Positions 10,069 to 19,044 of a stretch of DNA of 64,000 nucleotides are shown piece after piece. The stretch lies in assembly GCA_001305055.1 (NCBI GenBank), contig BBZX01000002.1, positions 310,001-374,000 on the forward strand. The letters run 5' to 3'. Source of the DNA: Clostridia bacterium UC5.1-1C12 (lineage in GTDB: Bacteria; Bacillota_I; Bacilli_A; Erysipelotrichales; Erysipelotrichaceae). The notes under the pieces are model-generated. The model had not been told where the DNA came from and searched no databases. It was given only the letters and a program-made list of their open reading frames with translations. A program made the position numbers and the translations under genes. How positions within the stretch are numbered: the first letter of the stretch is position 1; every line of letters starts with the position of its first letter.

Positions 10069-10096
10069 TTGACTTATACATGGAAAAATGTATAGT
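10069..10096 (+). promoter_or_regulatory. Promoter of a candidate small RNA
   Basis: TTGACT at 10069-10074 and TATAGT at 10091-10096 are spaced by 16 bases. No ORF with a ribosome binding site follows before the terminator at 10162, so the promoter would drive a short noncoding transcript. Confidence 0.5.
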
Positions 10097-10102
10097 ATAG
10101 GT

Positions 10103-10194
10103 GAAGGCAGAAATACCCACAGTACAGCTCTTACCGCCATAAGTATAGGGCATTAATGTTTGGAAGGATTCTATTCCTTCCTTTTTATTTTTTT
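10103..10194 (+). ncRNA. Candidate small RNA (~90 nt)
   Basis: A good promoter (10069-10096) and an intrinsic terminator (10162-10194: GGAAGGA, loop, TCCTTCC, T-rich tail) bracket about 90 bases without a credible ORF. I could not match the interior to a known riboswitch or to 6S RNA. It lies between the antiporter operon and an ATPase gene that starts over 400 bases later, so it is not an obvious leader of that gene. The prediction rests only on the signal pair. Confidence 0.4.
10162..10194 (+). terminator. Terminator of the candidate small RNA
   Basis: A perfect 7-bp stem GGAAGGA/TCCTTCC with a 6-nt loop is followed by a T-rich tail containing a run of seven T. Confidence 0.7.
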
Positions 10195-10567
10195 GGGAAC
10201 TATGAAATTTTATACAGTGAATATTGAATATATAAAGTATTTTAATTCATTTGATAATGAAGTTAAAATAAATAATAAATGTTATAGGATATAGAATTTT
10301 ATTATGGTTAATATACTGCATTATATATCTATTTTTGAAATCTTTTTATCTAAATATGTTATTTTATTTTAGTTATGAATATTTAAAACTGCATTGATTA
10401 TAAGTTAATTGGCAATTATCGATAAAGAGATTTTTATTTTTGGAATATTTAAAAATGCTTTTAATAAATAGCAGTTTTAAGGCTAAATACATAGTTAACT
10501 AATGAAATCATAATTTTGGAAGTGGCGTTCATTCCATGTAAAAAATGTTGTTTGACACACTTTTTCG
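10195..10567. other. AT-rich intergenic stretch, nothing recognised
   Basis: Very AT-rich DNA between the sRNA candidate and the DUF4143 gene. No ORF with a ribosome binding site, no repeat array and no RNA motif were recognised. Confidence 0.5.
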
Positions 10568-10627
10568 TTGTAATTTTTGAGGATTAAGGGTTATACTATA
10601 TTTATAATGAAACTGAGGTGATGCTGT

Positions 10628-11935
10628 ATGTATCGATTAGCAATAAAAAAATTATATCAGTGGAAGGAAAATAAATATCGTAAACCACTAATCATTGAAG
10701 GAGCCCGCCAGGTAGGAAAAACATGGCTTATGAAAGAATTTGGTAAGAAAGCTTATAATGAATGTATTTATATTAATTTTGATTCAAACTCAAGAATGTC
10801 AGAATTATTCAGCTCTGACCTTGATACAGATAGATTAATAATGGGTATAGAATTGTATGCAGGAAAGAAAATTGATCCGGATAATACTTTACTGATATTT
10901 GATGAAGTTCAAGAAGTACCACGAGCTTTGACATCACTTAAATATTTTTGTGAAAATGCAGGACAGTATCATATTATATGTGCAGGCTCACTGTTAGGAA
11001 TAGCATTGCATCAGGGGACTTCGTTTCCAGTGGGTAAAGTCGATTTTTTGAAGTTATATCCATTGTCGTATGAAGAATTTTTAATAGCAACGGGTAATGA
11101 GCGATATGTAGATTTGCTTGAAAGTCAGGATCATGTAATGATTTCTGCTTTCAGGCAAACTTATATTGATTTATTGAAACAATATTATTTTGTCGGCGGT
11201 ATGCCTGAAGCTGTAGATAATTTCACAAAGGAAAAGGATTTTAATGAAGTTCGTCTGATTCAGAAGAGAATTCTTGAAGCTTATGAGCAGGATTTTTCTA
11301 AACATGCACCAAATGAAATTGTTCCTAAAATCCGTATGATCTGGAATAGCATTCCTTCACAGCTTGCTAAAGAGAATAAGAAATTTATTTATGGACTGGT
11401 TCGTGAGGGGGGGCGTGCTAAAGATTATGAAACAGCAATCATGTGGCTTTCTGATTGTGGATTGATTCATAAGATAAGCCGTGTTAATACCGGCTTGTTT
11501 CCTTTAAAGGCTTATGAGGATTTAAAGGCTTTCAAATTATTTATCGTAGATATAGGACTGCTTGGCTGTATGACTGGTTTGAATCAGCGGATATTGCTGG
11601 AAGGCAGTGAATTATTTAAAGAATTTAAAGGTGCTTTAACTGAACAATATGTCTGCCAGCAATTAAAAACCATTGATGATATAAGTATTTATACCTATAC
11701 AAACGATCGAAGTTCATGTGAAGTAGATTTTGTGATTGATAGTGGCGATCAGATTATTCCGATTGAAGTTAAAGCAGAAGTCAATTTGAAAGCCAAAAGC
11801 TTAGGGGTTTATAAAGAAAAATATAATCCAAGTATAGCTATCAGAACTTCCATGGCTGATTATAAGCAGGAAGCGTGGCTGCTGAATGTACCGCTGTATG
11901 CACTCAAGTCAGAAACCGCAATCAGAAAGCGCTGA
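10628..11935 (+). CDS. AAA+ ATPase with DUF4143 domain
   Basis: 435-residue ATP-binding protein of the AAA_14/DUF4143 family, common in gut and oral bacteria and of unknown biological role. The Walker A motif is GARQVGKT (residues ~25-32) and the Walker B region is TLLIFDEVQEVP (~88-99). The C-terminal DUF4143 part includes DIGLLGCMTG and EQYVCQQL, then a nuclease-like SSCEVDFVIDSGDQIIPIEVKAE segment typical of the family. It is monocistronic, behind a weak promoter (TTGTAA-18 bp-TATACT at 10568-10597) and followed by its own terminator. Codon use is AT-richer than in the neighbouring operons, so recent acquisition is possible. Family call firm, function unknown. Confidence 0.88.
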   Translation: MYRLAIKKLYQWKENKYRKPLIIEGARQVGKTWLMKEFGKKAYNECIYINFDSNSRMSELFSSDLDTDRLIMGIELYAGKKIDPDNTLLIFDEVQEVPRALTSLKYFCENAGQYHIICAGSLLGIALHQGTSFPVGKVDFLKLYPLSYEEFLIATGNERYVDLLESQDHVMISAFRQTYIDLLKQYYFVGGMPEAVDNFTKEKDFNEVRLIQKRILEAYEQDFSKHAPNEIVPKIRMIWNSIPSQLAKENKKFIYGLVREGGRAKDYETAIMWLSDCGLIHKISRVNTGLFPLKAYEDLKAFKLFIVDIGLLGCMTGLNQRILLEGSELFKEFKGALTEQYVCQQLKTIDDISIYTYTNDRSSCEVDFVIDSGDQIIPIEVKAEVNLKAKSLGVYKEKYNPSIAIRTSMADYKQEAWLLNVPLYALKSETAIRKR

Positions 11936-12027
11936 ATTATAAATGCATGTATTAATCAAAATGAGTCAATCTAGATTAATTTAGACAGCTTTAACAAATG
12001 ATTGCTGTACAAATATATTTAGTTAAA

Positions 12028-12069
12028 AATGACATAGTTCTTGTATTAAGATACACATGTCATTTTTTT
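12028..12069 (+). terminator. Terminator after the DUF4143 gene
   Basis: AATGACAT pairs with ATGTCATT around an inner hairpin (GTAT/ATAC) and is followed by a run of T. Confidence 0.7.
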
Positions 12070-12147
12070 GTAAGCTTTTCGAATGTTGTATTTCCCAGGT
12101 AATTAACTCTTACGTTCATATATTATAAAGAAATTAATAATATTATA

Positions 12148-12175
12148 TTGACATCTATACTATACGCTGTATAAT
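12148..12175 (+). promoter_or_regulatory. padR promoter with embedded palindromic operator
   Basis: TTGACA at 12148-12153 and TATAAT at 12170-12175 are 16 bases apart. A perfect inverted repeat TATAC-GCT-GTATA (12161-12173) overlaps the spacer and the -10. PadR regulators are usually autoregulatory, so this is the likely binding site. AGGAGG at 12183-12188 precedes the gene start. Confidence 0.7.
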
Positions 12176-12196
12176 ATTGTTAAGGAGGTCGATGAT

Positions 12197-12516
12197 ATGG
12201 TATTTCAACTAGGCTCGGCTTTGCTGGATGCCTGTGTGCTGGCTATATTGCAGAAAGAAGATGCATATGGCTATAAGCTGACACAGGAAGCAAAAAAGTA
12301 ATGAATGTTTCAGAATCAACATTATATCCTGTACTTCGCAGATTGATGAAAGAGGGATATCTGGAGACATATGATCAAGAATATCAAGGCAGAAACCGAA
12401 GGTATTATCGTTTAACAGATTCAGGAAGAGTAAAGTGCCAGTATTATCTTGCGGAATGGGACTTGTTCAGCAAGAATGTGGATTCTATCCTAAAAGGGGG
12501 TAATGAAAATGACTAA
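12197..12516 (+). CDS. PadR-family transcriptional regulator, frameshifted
   Basis: Winged-helix PadR regulator of ~106 residues. It begins at ATG 12197 (LGSALLDACVLAILQKEDAYGYKLTQEAKK). The frame breaks in the A6 run at 12292-12297, where adding one A rejoins it to VMNVSESTLYPVLRRLMKEGYLETYDQEYQGRNRRYYRLTD, the recognition helix and wing. It probably represses its own operon with the downstream DUF1700/DUF4097 genes, a gene pairing common in Firmicutes. It overlaps the next gene by 8 bases. The family is certain and the ligand unknown. Confidence 0.85.
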
Positions 12517-13138
12517 GAAAGAATATATTTACCATTTAAAAAACCGGCTGCGTAATCTTCCTATTGATGAAGTTGAGAGTGCTGTAGATTATGTAAGTGA
12601 ATTATTTGATGAGGCAGGCGAGGAAAATGCTGAAGAAGTAGCCAGAGATTTAGGCTCACCGGCTAAATTCGCGGCTCAGATTCGTGCTGAATATGCAATC
12701 AATCAGCATTGCCTTCCCGAAGATGCAACAACGGTTTACCGTGAGAAACCAAAACGCAATAATGGCTGGAAAACATTGGCGCTGATTCTTCTTGGTATTG
12801 CGGCATTACCGGTAGGCTTGCCGTTGGTGTTTGTACTTGCGGTACTGATCTTTGTGGCCGTGGTTGTTGGTGTTTGTCTGCTGTTTGCTTTAGGCTGCGT
12901 GCTGTTGGCAGGCTTCATTGCTGTATGCAGCCTGGTATATACAGGATTTAGAATGCTGACGGTTTCTTTAGCATCAGGACTTATGTCGATCGGTCTTGGC
13001 TTAATTGGTATCAGCGGTGTTGTACTGATTGCTACAGCTGCAATTTATTTATTTATTAAATTAAAACCGATTGTTATTAATGGCTTTGCGAATCTATATA
13101 ACCGTTTGAAAGGGGATAAAGAGCATGTCGATGAATAA
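12509..13138 (+). CDS. DUF1700 family membrane protein
   Basis: 209-residue protein with an N-terminal soluble HAAS-like helical region (YIYHLKNRLRNLPIDEVESAVDYVSELFDEAGEENAEE in outline, residues 5-42) and about four membrane helices from residue ~85 on. DUF1700 proteins regularly follow PadR regulators and precede DUF4097 proteins, and are thought to act in an envelope-linked sensing system. The start at 12509 is preferred to the ATG at 12503 because AAAGGGGG then has normal spacing. The last bases overlap the next gene. Confidence 0.8.
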   Translation: MTKKEYIYHLKNRLRNLPIDEVESAVDYVSELFDEAGEENAEEVARDLGSPAKFAAQIRAEYAINQHCLPEDATTVYREKPKRNNGWKTLALILLGIAALPVGLPLVFVLAVLIFVAVVVGVCLLFALGCVLLAGFIAVCSLVYTGFRMLTVSLASGLMSIGLGLIGISGVVLIATAAIYLFIKLKPIVINGFANLYNRLKGDKEHVDE

Positions 13139-13989
13139 AACACTGAAAACGATTTTATGTGTATCCGGCTGTGTCTTTGCCGTAGGTACGGTCTGCTGCG
13201 GCATTGGTTATGCGTTAGGTGCCCGGCCGAACCAGATCCGATACAATAATCATATGGGAATGAATGATATGCATGATATGCACTGGTTTGATGATTATGA
13301 TGATTATGACGATTATGATCATTATTATGATGAAGATATGAATCATCAGTCTGATCATATGACACATCATGAGACATTCAGCAGCATTAAAGGCTTTGAT
13401 ATTGTCACCGCCTGCAGCAGCATTACAGCTATTGAAGGCGATGAAAATAAAATAGAATTTTTAAAATATAAATGAAGATGATTTAACAATCAGCAACAAA
13501 GACGGCATGTATACAATCAATGTATCCGATACGCATTGCAACTCATCTTATGATCAGCGTATTTTGATAAAAGTTAAGGATGATGATCTATTGGATCTGT
13601 TTAAGGTAGATAGTCAGGCAGGCGCAATCAGTGTCAAAGATCTTGATTTTAAAGAGATTAATATAAATTCTGAGGCTGGTGCTATCAAACTGATTGATGT
13701 AGACAGTGATAAAACAACGATCAAGTCTGAGGTAGGGGCAATCGCATTGGAAGGAGATTTCCGCAATGATACAATTATTGAAGGTAGTGTCGGTGCTATT
13801 GATCTGGAGTTTGATGATCATCATGACGCTTATGATTATGTCATTCACCATGACATGGGGATGGTTATGATCGATGGCGAAAGCATGAAACTCAATACAG
13901 GTGAAATCTCTAATCATAACAATTCTGCTAAGCATCATCTGACAGTCACTAATGATACCGGCATGATTAACGTAAGCTTCGGTGACTGA
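13125..13989 (+). CDS. DUF4097-type protein with His/Asp/Met-rich linker, frameshifted
   Basis: About 287 residues: an N-terminal membrane anchor (residues ~5-28), then a low-complexity linker very rich in Asp, Tyr, His and Met (about residues 40-82), then a DUF4097-like beta-solenoid adhesin domain. The domain has short repeats such as SQAGAISVKDL, SEAGAIKLIDV and SEVGAIALEGD. A frame break lies at about 13465-13470 (in TATAAATG), after which the sequence continues as NEDDLTISNKDG. DUF4097 proteins accompany PadR/DUF1700 genes. The linker composition suggests metal binding, but that is inference. RBS AAGGGG precedes the ATG at 13125. Confidence 0.75.
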
Positions 13990-13990
13990 T

Positions 13991-15290
13991 ATGGACGGCT
14001 TCATTAAGGTTGCTGCGGCAGTTCTAACATTGACGATGCTTTCCGCATGTGCCGTGATTCCGTATCAGAAAGAGGCAGAGGTAAAAGAGCAGGAAGCCAA
14101 TGAAGTTTATGAAGTGAAGATGCGTGATGATTATACGGATCTTGCGAAAAGATGTTTTATGATCTGACATTTATGTGCAAACAGCTGGAAGGCAGGCAAT
14201 ATGGTCTGTATGACTGCATTTCTAAAAAAGAGTTTTACGCTTTGCAGCAGGAAGTTGCCGACAAGCTGAATGATTTAAGTGAGGTTGATTATTATTTTGA
14301 ACTGCGGCGGATAATCGCTTCAATCGGGGTTGCGCATACGACACTCAATTTGAATTACACGGGAGCATTTCCGTTTCAGATGCTGCCGTATTCACTGCAT
14401 CATTATCATGACGGCTGGATATTGAACGGCATTGATGATGAATACGCTGATTATTTAGGTGCTGAAATCGTGGCGCTTAACGGTGTAGAGATGGCAGATG
14501 TCAAAGCGAAGGCAAAAGAACTTATCAGCTATGAAAATGAGTCATGGCTTAATGAACAAATTCCTTCACTGTTGGTTAATGCCGATGCCTTAGTGAACAT
14601 GGGAATCCTTGAAGATAACAAGGCGCTGACATTAACCTTAAAAAGGATGATGAAGTCAGTGAAATCACCTTGCATTCAGAAACTGGTCCCTTGCTTGTCG
14701 GCCGGTTGGAAACAATTCAGCTGCCAGAGATAGCAACTTACCGGCAGCCCATGCTCTATACGGGCTTCATGCTGGCGGATCAGACATATTATGTTCAATA
14801 TAATACATGTGAAGAAATATCAAATTACTCCATGAGCCAGTTTGCTTCAGATGTGGAAAAGACGATGAAGGAGCAACAATGCAAGAAGCTGATACTTGAT
14901 CTTCGTTATAACACCGGCGGCAATTCGCTTGTGATAGAACCGCTGCTGATGATGATTGATCGATATCGTCAGGACAATGATTTGAAGCTGATTACTTTAA
15001 TCGCCGAACAGACATTCTCCAGCGGCATCATGAATGCTGTACAGCTGAAATATAATTATGATTCTGTTTTGATTGGTACGCCAACCGGCGGAAATGTGAA
15101 TGGCTATGGGGAGATTGATCAATTTTATTTGAATTACTTTCCTTATATTGTTATTTACTGTCAGGAATATTTTGAAATGGTAACAGGATATGAATTGGAT
15201 TCACTTTATCCGGATATCAATGTTGAGGTAAATTATAAGGATCTGATGCAGGGAATCGATCAATGTGTTGAGATTGCGCTGCAGGAATAG
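13991..15290 (+). CDS. Lipoprotein S41-like peptidase, two frameshifts
   Basis: A ~433-residue lipoprotein: MDGFIKVAAAV, then the lipobox LSAC at residues ~17-20. The frame breaks at about 14145 (GCGAAAAGATG, one A short) and about 14655 (AAAAGG, one base short). Restored, the C-terminal half shows S41/tail-specific peptidase features: LILDLRYNTGGNS, TFSSGIMNA with the predicted nucleophile Ser, and IGTPTGGNVNGYGE. The Lys usually found after PTGG in related sequences is Asn here, so activity is uncertain. It overlaps the end of the preceding gene's stop region (TGATATG) and belongs to the same operon. Confidence 0.7.
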
Positions 15291-15298
15291 GAGTGACT

Positions 15299-16243
15299 AT
15301 GAAAAGTTAGGGCTTGTGTTGGTTTTGCTGCTAAGCGGCTGTACGCGCATTATCTCACCGGTAAGAACCAATTACAATTATGAAAAAATTGAAAAAATAG
15401 AGTTATTGGATGATTTTACAAATATTGATATCGACAGCGGCTTCAGTGACGTAATCATGAAAAGCGGAAAAACCTTTGAAATTCATACGGAATTTTATGG
15501 TGCTAAATGGAAACCGGAATTCAGTGTCAACGAGGATACATTGCATGTGTCCGTGATTGATACAATGCCGAATACTGTGAATTGGAATGCGAACAAGAGT
15601 AATAAAATAGAAATAACATATCCGGCTGACAGTCAGTTTAAGGATCTTATGATTTTTACTGAGTTTGGTGATTTTGAAGCCAGTGATCTGAATGGTGACA
15701 AGATACAGCTTAATCTTAGTTATGCGGATTTTAAGTTAAAGGATTGTGCATGGCAGGATTATAAGCTGAATTACTCTTTTTCTGATGGTACGATGCGTAA
15801 TATTACATTAGGCAGCGGCAGCTTTGACTTTGATTATACGACGCTTGATATAGAGGGGATGACGGCTGATAAAATGGAGAGCGACAGTTCTTTTACTACA
15901 TTGACAGCTGAAAATATTCAGCTTAAGGATTTTATCTTTAATGGTGAATACAGTGAAGTGGATCTTCGTAAAGCTGCAGGTGAATCTTTTGATTACACGA
16001 ATCACTTCGGTTCATTGGATTATCGGGTGAGATACTTAAACGGGCAGTCTGTACAGCAGCTATGGGGATATTGATCTTAAGCTGAATCAGGATGCGCAGG
16101 ATTTCCATTTTGATTTTGATCCTGATATGGCGGATATTTACCTCAATAAGGATCATTTTGAGAAAGCTTCGTCAGTTAACAACGGTTCTGTGTCGATGAT
16201 GGTCGGCATTGAGTTCGGAACTGCGAATATTGATACTGATTAA
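15299..16243 (+). CDS. DUF4097-like lipoprotein, two frameshifts
   Basis: A ~315-residue lipoprotein. ATG at 15299 reads MKS-stop, but one more A in GAAAAG gives MKKLGLVLVLLLSGC, a perfect lipoprotein signal with lipobox LSGC. The body is a beta-rich DUF4097-like domain (FTEFGDFEASDL, LNLSYADFKL, SSFTTLTAEN). A second break near 16050 cuts the tail. In the corrected frame it continues YGDIDLKLNQDAQDF to the stop at 16241-16243 and ends in GIEFGTANIDTD. It is the last gene of the PadR-DUF1700-DUF4097-S41 operon. It probably sits on the outer face of the membrane; function unknown. Confidence 0.7.
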
Positions 16244-16263
16244 ACGGCTGCGGCCGTTTTTTC
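16243..16263 (+). terminator. Terminator of the PadR-DUF4097 operon
   Basis: AACGGC and GCCGTT form a compact GC-rich stem with a 4-nt loop, followed by TTTT. It begins in the stop codon. Confidence 0.8.
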
Positions 16264-16429
16264 TTTTGATTATGAAGACGCCTTACATTATTGTAATTCA
16301 AAAATAATGAATGGCATGGTATGATTATACCAATCAAAGGGGTGCGGCAGCTTGGCTGAAGAGGCTTGCCTTGGTTGGCTTAAATGCAGGTTTAAGTCTA
16401 AAAGACATCATAAAAAGGGGTGTAGGACG

Positions 16430-17347
16430 ATGTTGGAAATAAATGAAAAATTAGCGGATGCGAAGTTTCGCATGGAGCATTATCAGCGGTTGTGCGAAGA
16501 AAGAAATGGATTAGTGCTGAAATTGGATGAAGCGCATCAGGTTTATGAGAGGCTGTGTGATCAGCTTGAGAAAGAAGATCGGGATGTTGCGAAGCTGAAC
16601 TCTTTGACGATGGCGAATTTGTTTGCAACCTTGACGCAGCGTAAAGAGGAACGGCTTGAAAAAGAAGAAGAGGAAGCTTTGGCGGCATTGAGAGCTGTGA
16701 AAAAGCAGGAAAATGAAATCAGTGTGCTGCAGTTCCAATTAGATGCTCTGAACCTAAAGCTGCGTGAGCTGGAAAAGGCGGAAGCTGAATATAATGAACT
16801 GCTGAATCTGAAAAAGACTTTGATTGATGATCCAGCCATTCACTCGATGGAACGTGAACTGGAGGAAATTACCGTGCGTCAGCGGGAGATCAATGAGGCG
16901 ATGGATGCCGGTGATCTTGTGCTGAGCCGTCTTAAGGAGGCACGTGAAAAGCTTTCCTCGGCAGCTGGCTGGGGAATCTATGACATGGTCGGCGGCGGGA
17001 TGATCGCGACAGCAATTAAGCATGAACGAATCAGTGAAGCACAGGCAAGTCTGCAGTCGCTGGAAAGTGACATCCGTCATTTCAATAAGGAATTAAACGA
17101 TGTTAAACTCGCATCAGCCTCCGATTTAGAGATGGACTCTTTTTCGCTGATCGGTGATTATCTGTTTGATAATCTGTTTATGGATTGGCATGTACAGAAT
17201 CAAGTGAGCCGCATGCAGGATGTCGTTGATACATCTATCGATGAGGTGGATGCTTTGCTGCAGCAGCTATATCGTCAGCAATTAGCCAATCAGCAGGCTG
17301 CCGACGCCTTAAAGGGTAAAATTGAAGAACGGCTCGCATCACTTTAA
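16430..17347 (+). CDS. Coiled-coil protein of unknown function
   Basis: 305 residues, soluble and highly charged. Residues ~1-160 and ~230-305 have heptad patterns of long coiled coils. Between them is a conserved-looking glycine stretch, GWGIYDMVGGGMIATAIKH (~181-199), flanked by more helix. No enzyme motif is visible. The start at 16430 is chosen because AGGA lies 4-7 bases upstream, although the frame is open further 5'. It is followed within 60 bases by a PP-loop enzyme gene on the same strand. I do not recognise a named family. Confidence 0.6.
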   Translation: MLEINEKLADAKFRMEHYQRLCEERNGLVLKLDEAHQVYERLCDQLEKEDRDVAKLNSLTMANLFATLTQRKEERLEKEEEEALAALRAVKKQENEISVLQFQLDALNLKLRELEKAEAEYNELLNLKKTLIDDPAIHSMERELEEITVRQREINEAMDAGDLVLSRLKEAREKLSSAAGWGIYDMVGGGMIATAIKHERISEAQASLQSLESDIRHFNKELNDVKLASASDLEMDSFSLIGDYLFDNLFMDWHVQNQVSRMQDVVDTSIDEVDALLQQLYRQQLANQQAADALKGKIEERLASL

Positions 17348-17400
17348 AATTGACAACCGCTCATGAATTATGTAGACTTAATGAGTTGAGAGGTAAGTGT

Positions 17401-18258
17401 ATGAGAAGTTGTCAGGAAGCGGAAAGAAGTATTATTAAAACCTATCGGAAAGGTATCTGGTCCAGATTTATTAAAGGAATCAAGGATTATGAGCTAATTA
17501 AGGCCAATGATAAAATCGCTGTGTGTATTTCTGGCGGTAAGGATAGTATGCTGCTGGCTAAATGCATTCAGGAATTGATTCGTCACAGTCAGATACCGTT
17601 CACTGCGGAATATATAGTCATGGATCCGGGCTATAATGAGGTCAATCTGAAGCAAATCAGAGAGAATGCTGAGTTTTTGAATATTCCGATTCAGATTTTT
17701 AAAGCGGAAATCTTCGATTATGTAGTAACGCAAGGTCAGTCGCCCTGTTACTTATGTGCCAGAATGCGGCGGGGACATCTTTATGCCTATGCGCAGTCAT
17801 TAGGCTGTAATAAGATTGCCCTGGGCCATCACTATGATGATGTAATTGAAACGATTTTGATGGGGATGCTGTATGGTGCTCAGATTCAGACGATGATGCC
17901 GAAGCTTCACAGTGATAACTTTGCGGGCATGGAATTGATTCGGCCGCTTTACTTAGTCAGAGAAAGTGACATTAAGGCGTGGTGTGCGCATAATGAACTG
18001 CAGTTTATTCAATGTGCGTGCCGGTTTACAGAAGAAAGTGAGCGCACGAACGGTGAGAATTCCAAACGTCAGGAAATGAAGAAGCTGATCAGTCATTTCC
18101 GAGTTGTGAATCCTTATATTGAATATAATATTTTTAAGAGTGTGCATAATGTGAATCTCCAAACGATTATCGGGTATCATGATGATAAAATGAGTTATAA
18201 TTTTTTGGACGATTATGATGAAAAAGGAAAAAAAGCGGTTAAGGAACCGCTGGAATAA
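17401..18258 (+). CDS. TtcA-like PP-loop tRNA-thiolation family protein
   Basis: 285-residue ATP-pyrophosphatase of the TtcA/TilS superfamily. The PP-loop is AVCISGGKDSMLLA (residues ~40-53). A CYLC motif at ~115-118 and further cysteines around CACRF (~215) could bind a cluster, as in TtcA (tRNA 2-thiocytidine synthesis). GHHYDDVIET is the conserved nucleotide-site motif. The start at 17401 follows GAGAGG. An upstream TTG would add 17 residues unlike the family. Substrate assignment as a tRNA base is from the family; the exact site is unproven. Confidence 0.78.
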   Translation: MRSCQEAERSIIKTYRKGIWSRFIKGIKDYELIKANDKIAVCISGGKDSMLLAKCIQELIRHSQIPFTAEYIVMDPGYNEVNLKQIRENAEFLNIPIQIFKAEIFDYVVTQGQSPCYLCARMRRGHLYAYAQSLGCNKIALGHHYDDVIETILMGMLYGAQIQTMMPKLHSDNFAGMELIRPLYLVRESDIKAWCAHNELQFIQCACRFTEESERTNGENSKRQEMKKLISHFRVVNPYIEYNIFKSVHNVNLQTIIGYHDDKMSYNFLDDYDEKGKKAVKEPLE

Positions 18259-18266
18259 GTAAAAAT

Positions 18267-18303
18267 AAGTCAGGATGTATGTTAGGTACATGCTGACTTT
18301 TTC
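18267..18303 (+). terminator. Terminator after the TtcA-like gene
   Basis: AAGTCAG/CTGACTT stem extended by GATGTA/TACATG, then TTTTT. It lies between convergent genes, ends at the stop of the minus-strand repressor gene, and may serve both. Confidence 0.8.
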
Positions 18304-18895
18304 TAAAAGCTGATTTTATTGAAAATGACCCGGCCGATGATCTGTACCGGCAGATCATTGACTTCTTCCTTTGTATAATAACGGTTTTCATAATTCGGAT
18401 TGGTAGCTTCAAGAATCATCATATCCTGCTTCCAGATAACTTTCTTTACCGTAACTTCCTGATGAGCGATGATCACGATGGCGATTTGGCCGCTTTCCAC
18501 ATAATCACAGGCTTTAATATACAATAAATCATTATCGTAAATTCTTGATCCGGTCATTGAATCACCCTGTACCCTTAGATAATAATCACCCAGCTGACTT
18601 CTTTTTCACTGACCTCTTCATATCCAAGGATATTTTCTTCCGCAAATAAGTCATAGCCGGCCTTGACGGTACCAAGAATAGGTTTCATGATGCTTGTTTC
18701 ATCCATGCCGGTCAGATGATCAACGCTGGTTTGTAAGACAGCTGCCAGTTTTTCCAGCTTACTGGCGGGAATCCGGGTTGTTGTGCCTGCCATCCAGCGA
18801 AACAGCGTGGCTCTGGATACACCCACCTCCCGCATCAGGTCTTCGACAGTCAATCCCAGCTGTTCTTTTCTTTGTCTGAGTATTTCCGCTTTCAT
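18303..18895 (-). CDS. LexA/UmuD-like repressor (XRE HTH + S24 peptidase), frameshifted
   Basis: About 198 residues: an N-terminal HTH (MKAEILRQRKEQLGLTVED..VSRATLFRWMAG) and a C-terminal S24 self-cleaving peptidase domain. The frame breaks at about 18583, where the minus strand reads TGGGTG. One extra G restores WGDYYLRVQGDSMTGSRI, with the catalytic Ser in GDSM. The general-base Lys lies in EVTVKKVIW. The start at 18895 is set by CAGGAGG. It is divergent from a Y-family polymerase, an arrangement that suggests damage-inducible control: RecA-stimulated cleavage would derepress the polymerase. Its own promoter reads TTGTAA-17 bp-TACGAT. Confidence 0.82.
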
Positions 18896-18938
18896 ACTGT
18901 TCCTCCTGTATTCATATCGTATCAAAAAGTATCATTAT

Positions 18939-19023
18939 TTACAAGCTTTAAACACTTGTAATTTTGGAAATAGCTGGATATCGTCTCATGATTATTGAAA
19001 AGTGAGACTTTTGAGACTATAAT
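18939..19023. promoter_or_regulatory. Divergent promoters and operator-like repeats, repressor/Y-polymerase
   Basis: The plus-strand promoter is TTGAAA (18995-19000), 17 bp, TATAAT (19018-19023). TGAGAC occurs twice in the spacer (19003, 19012), with an inverted GTCTCA at 18983. A separate perfect repeat TTACAAG-9 bp-CTTGTAA (18939-18961) overlaps the repressor's -35. These are the probable repressor binding sites. Confidence 0.55.
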
Positions 19024-19044
19024 ATGTGCAGATGAGGTGATGTT

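Noticed and set aside
13045..13377. Minus-strand ORF very rich in His
   Set aside because: It is the antisense of the Asp/Tyr/His-rich linker of the DUF4097 gene, which has a proper start and context.
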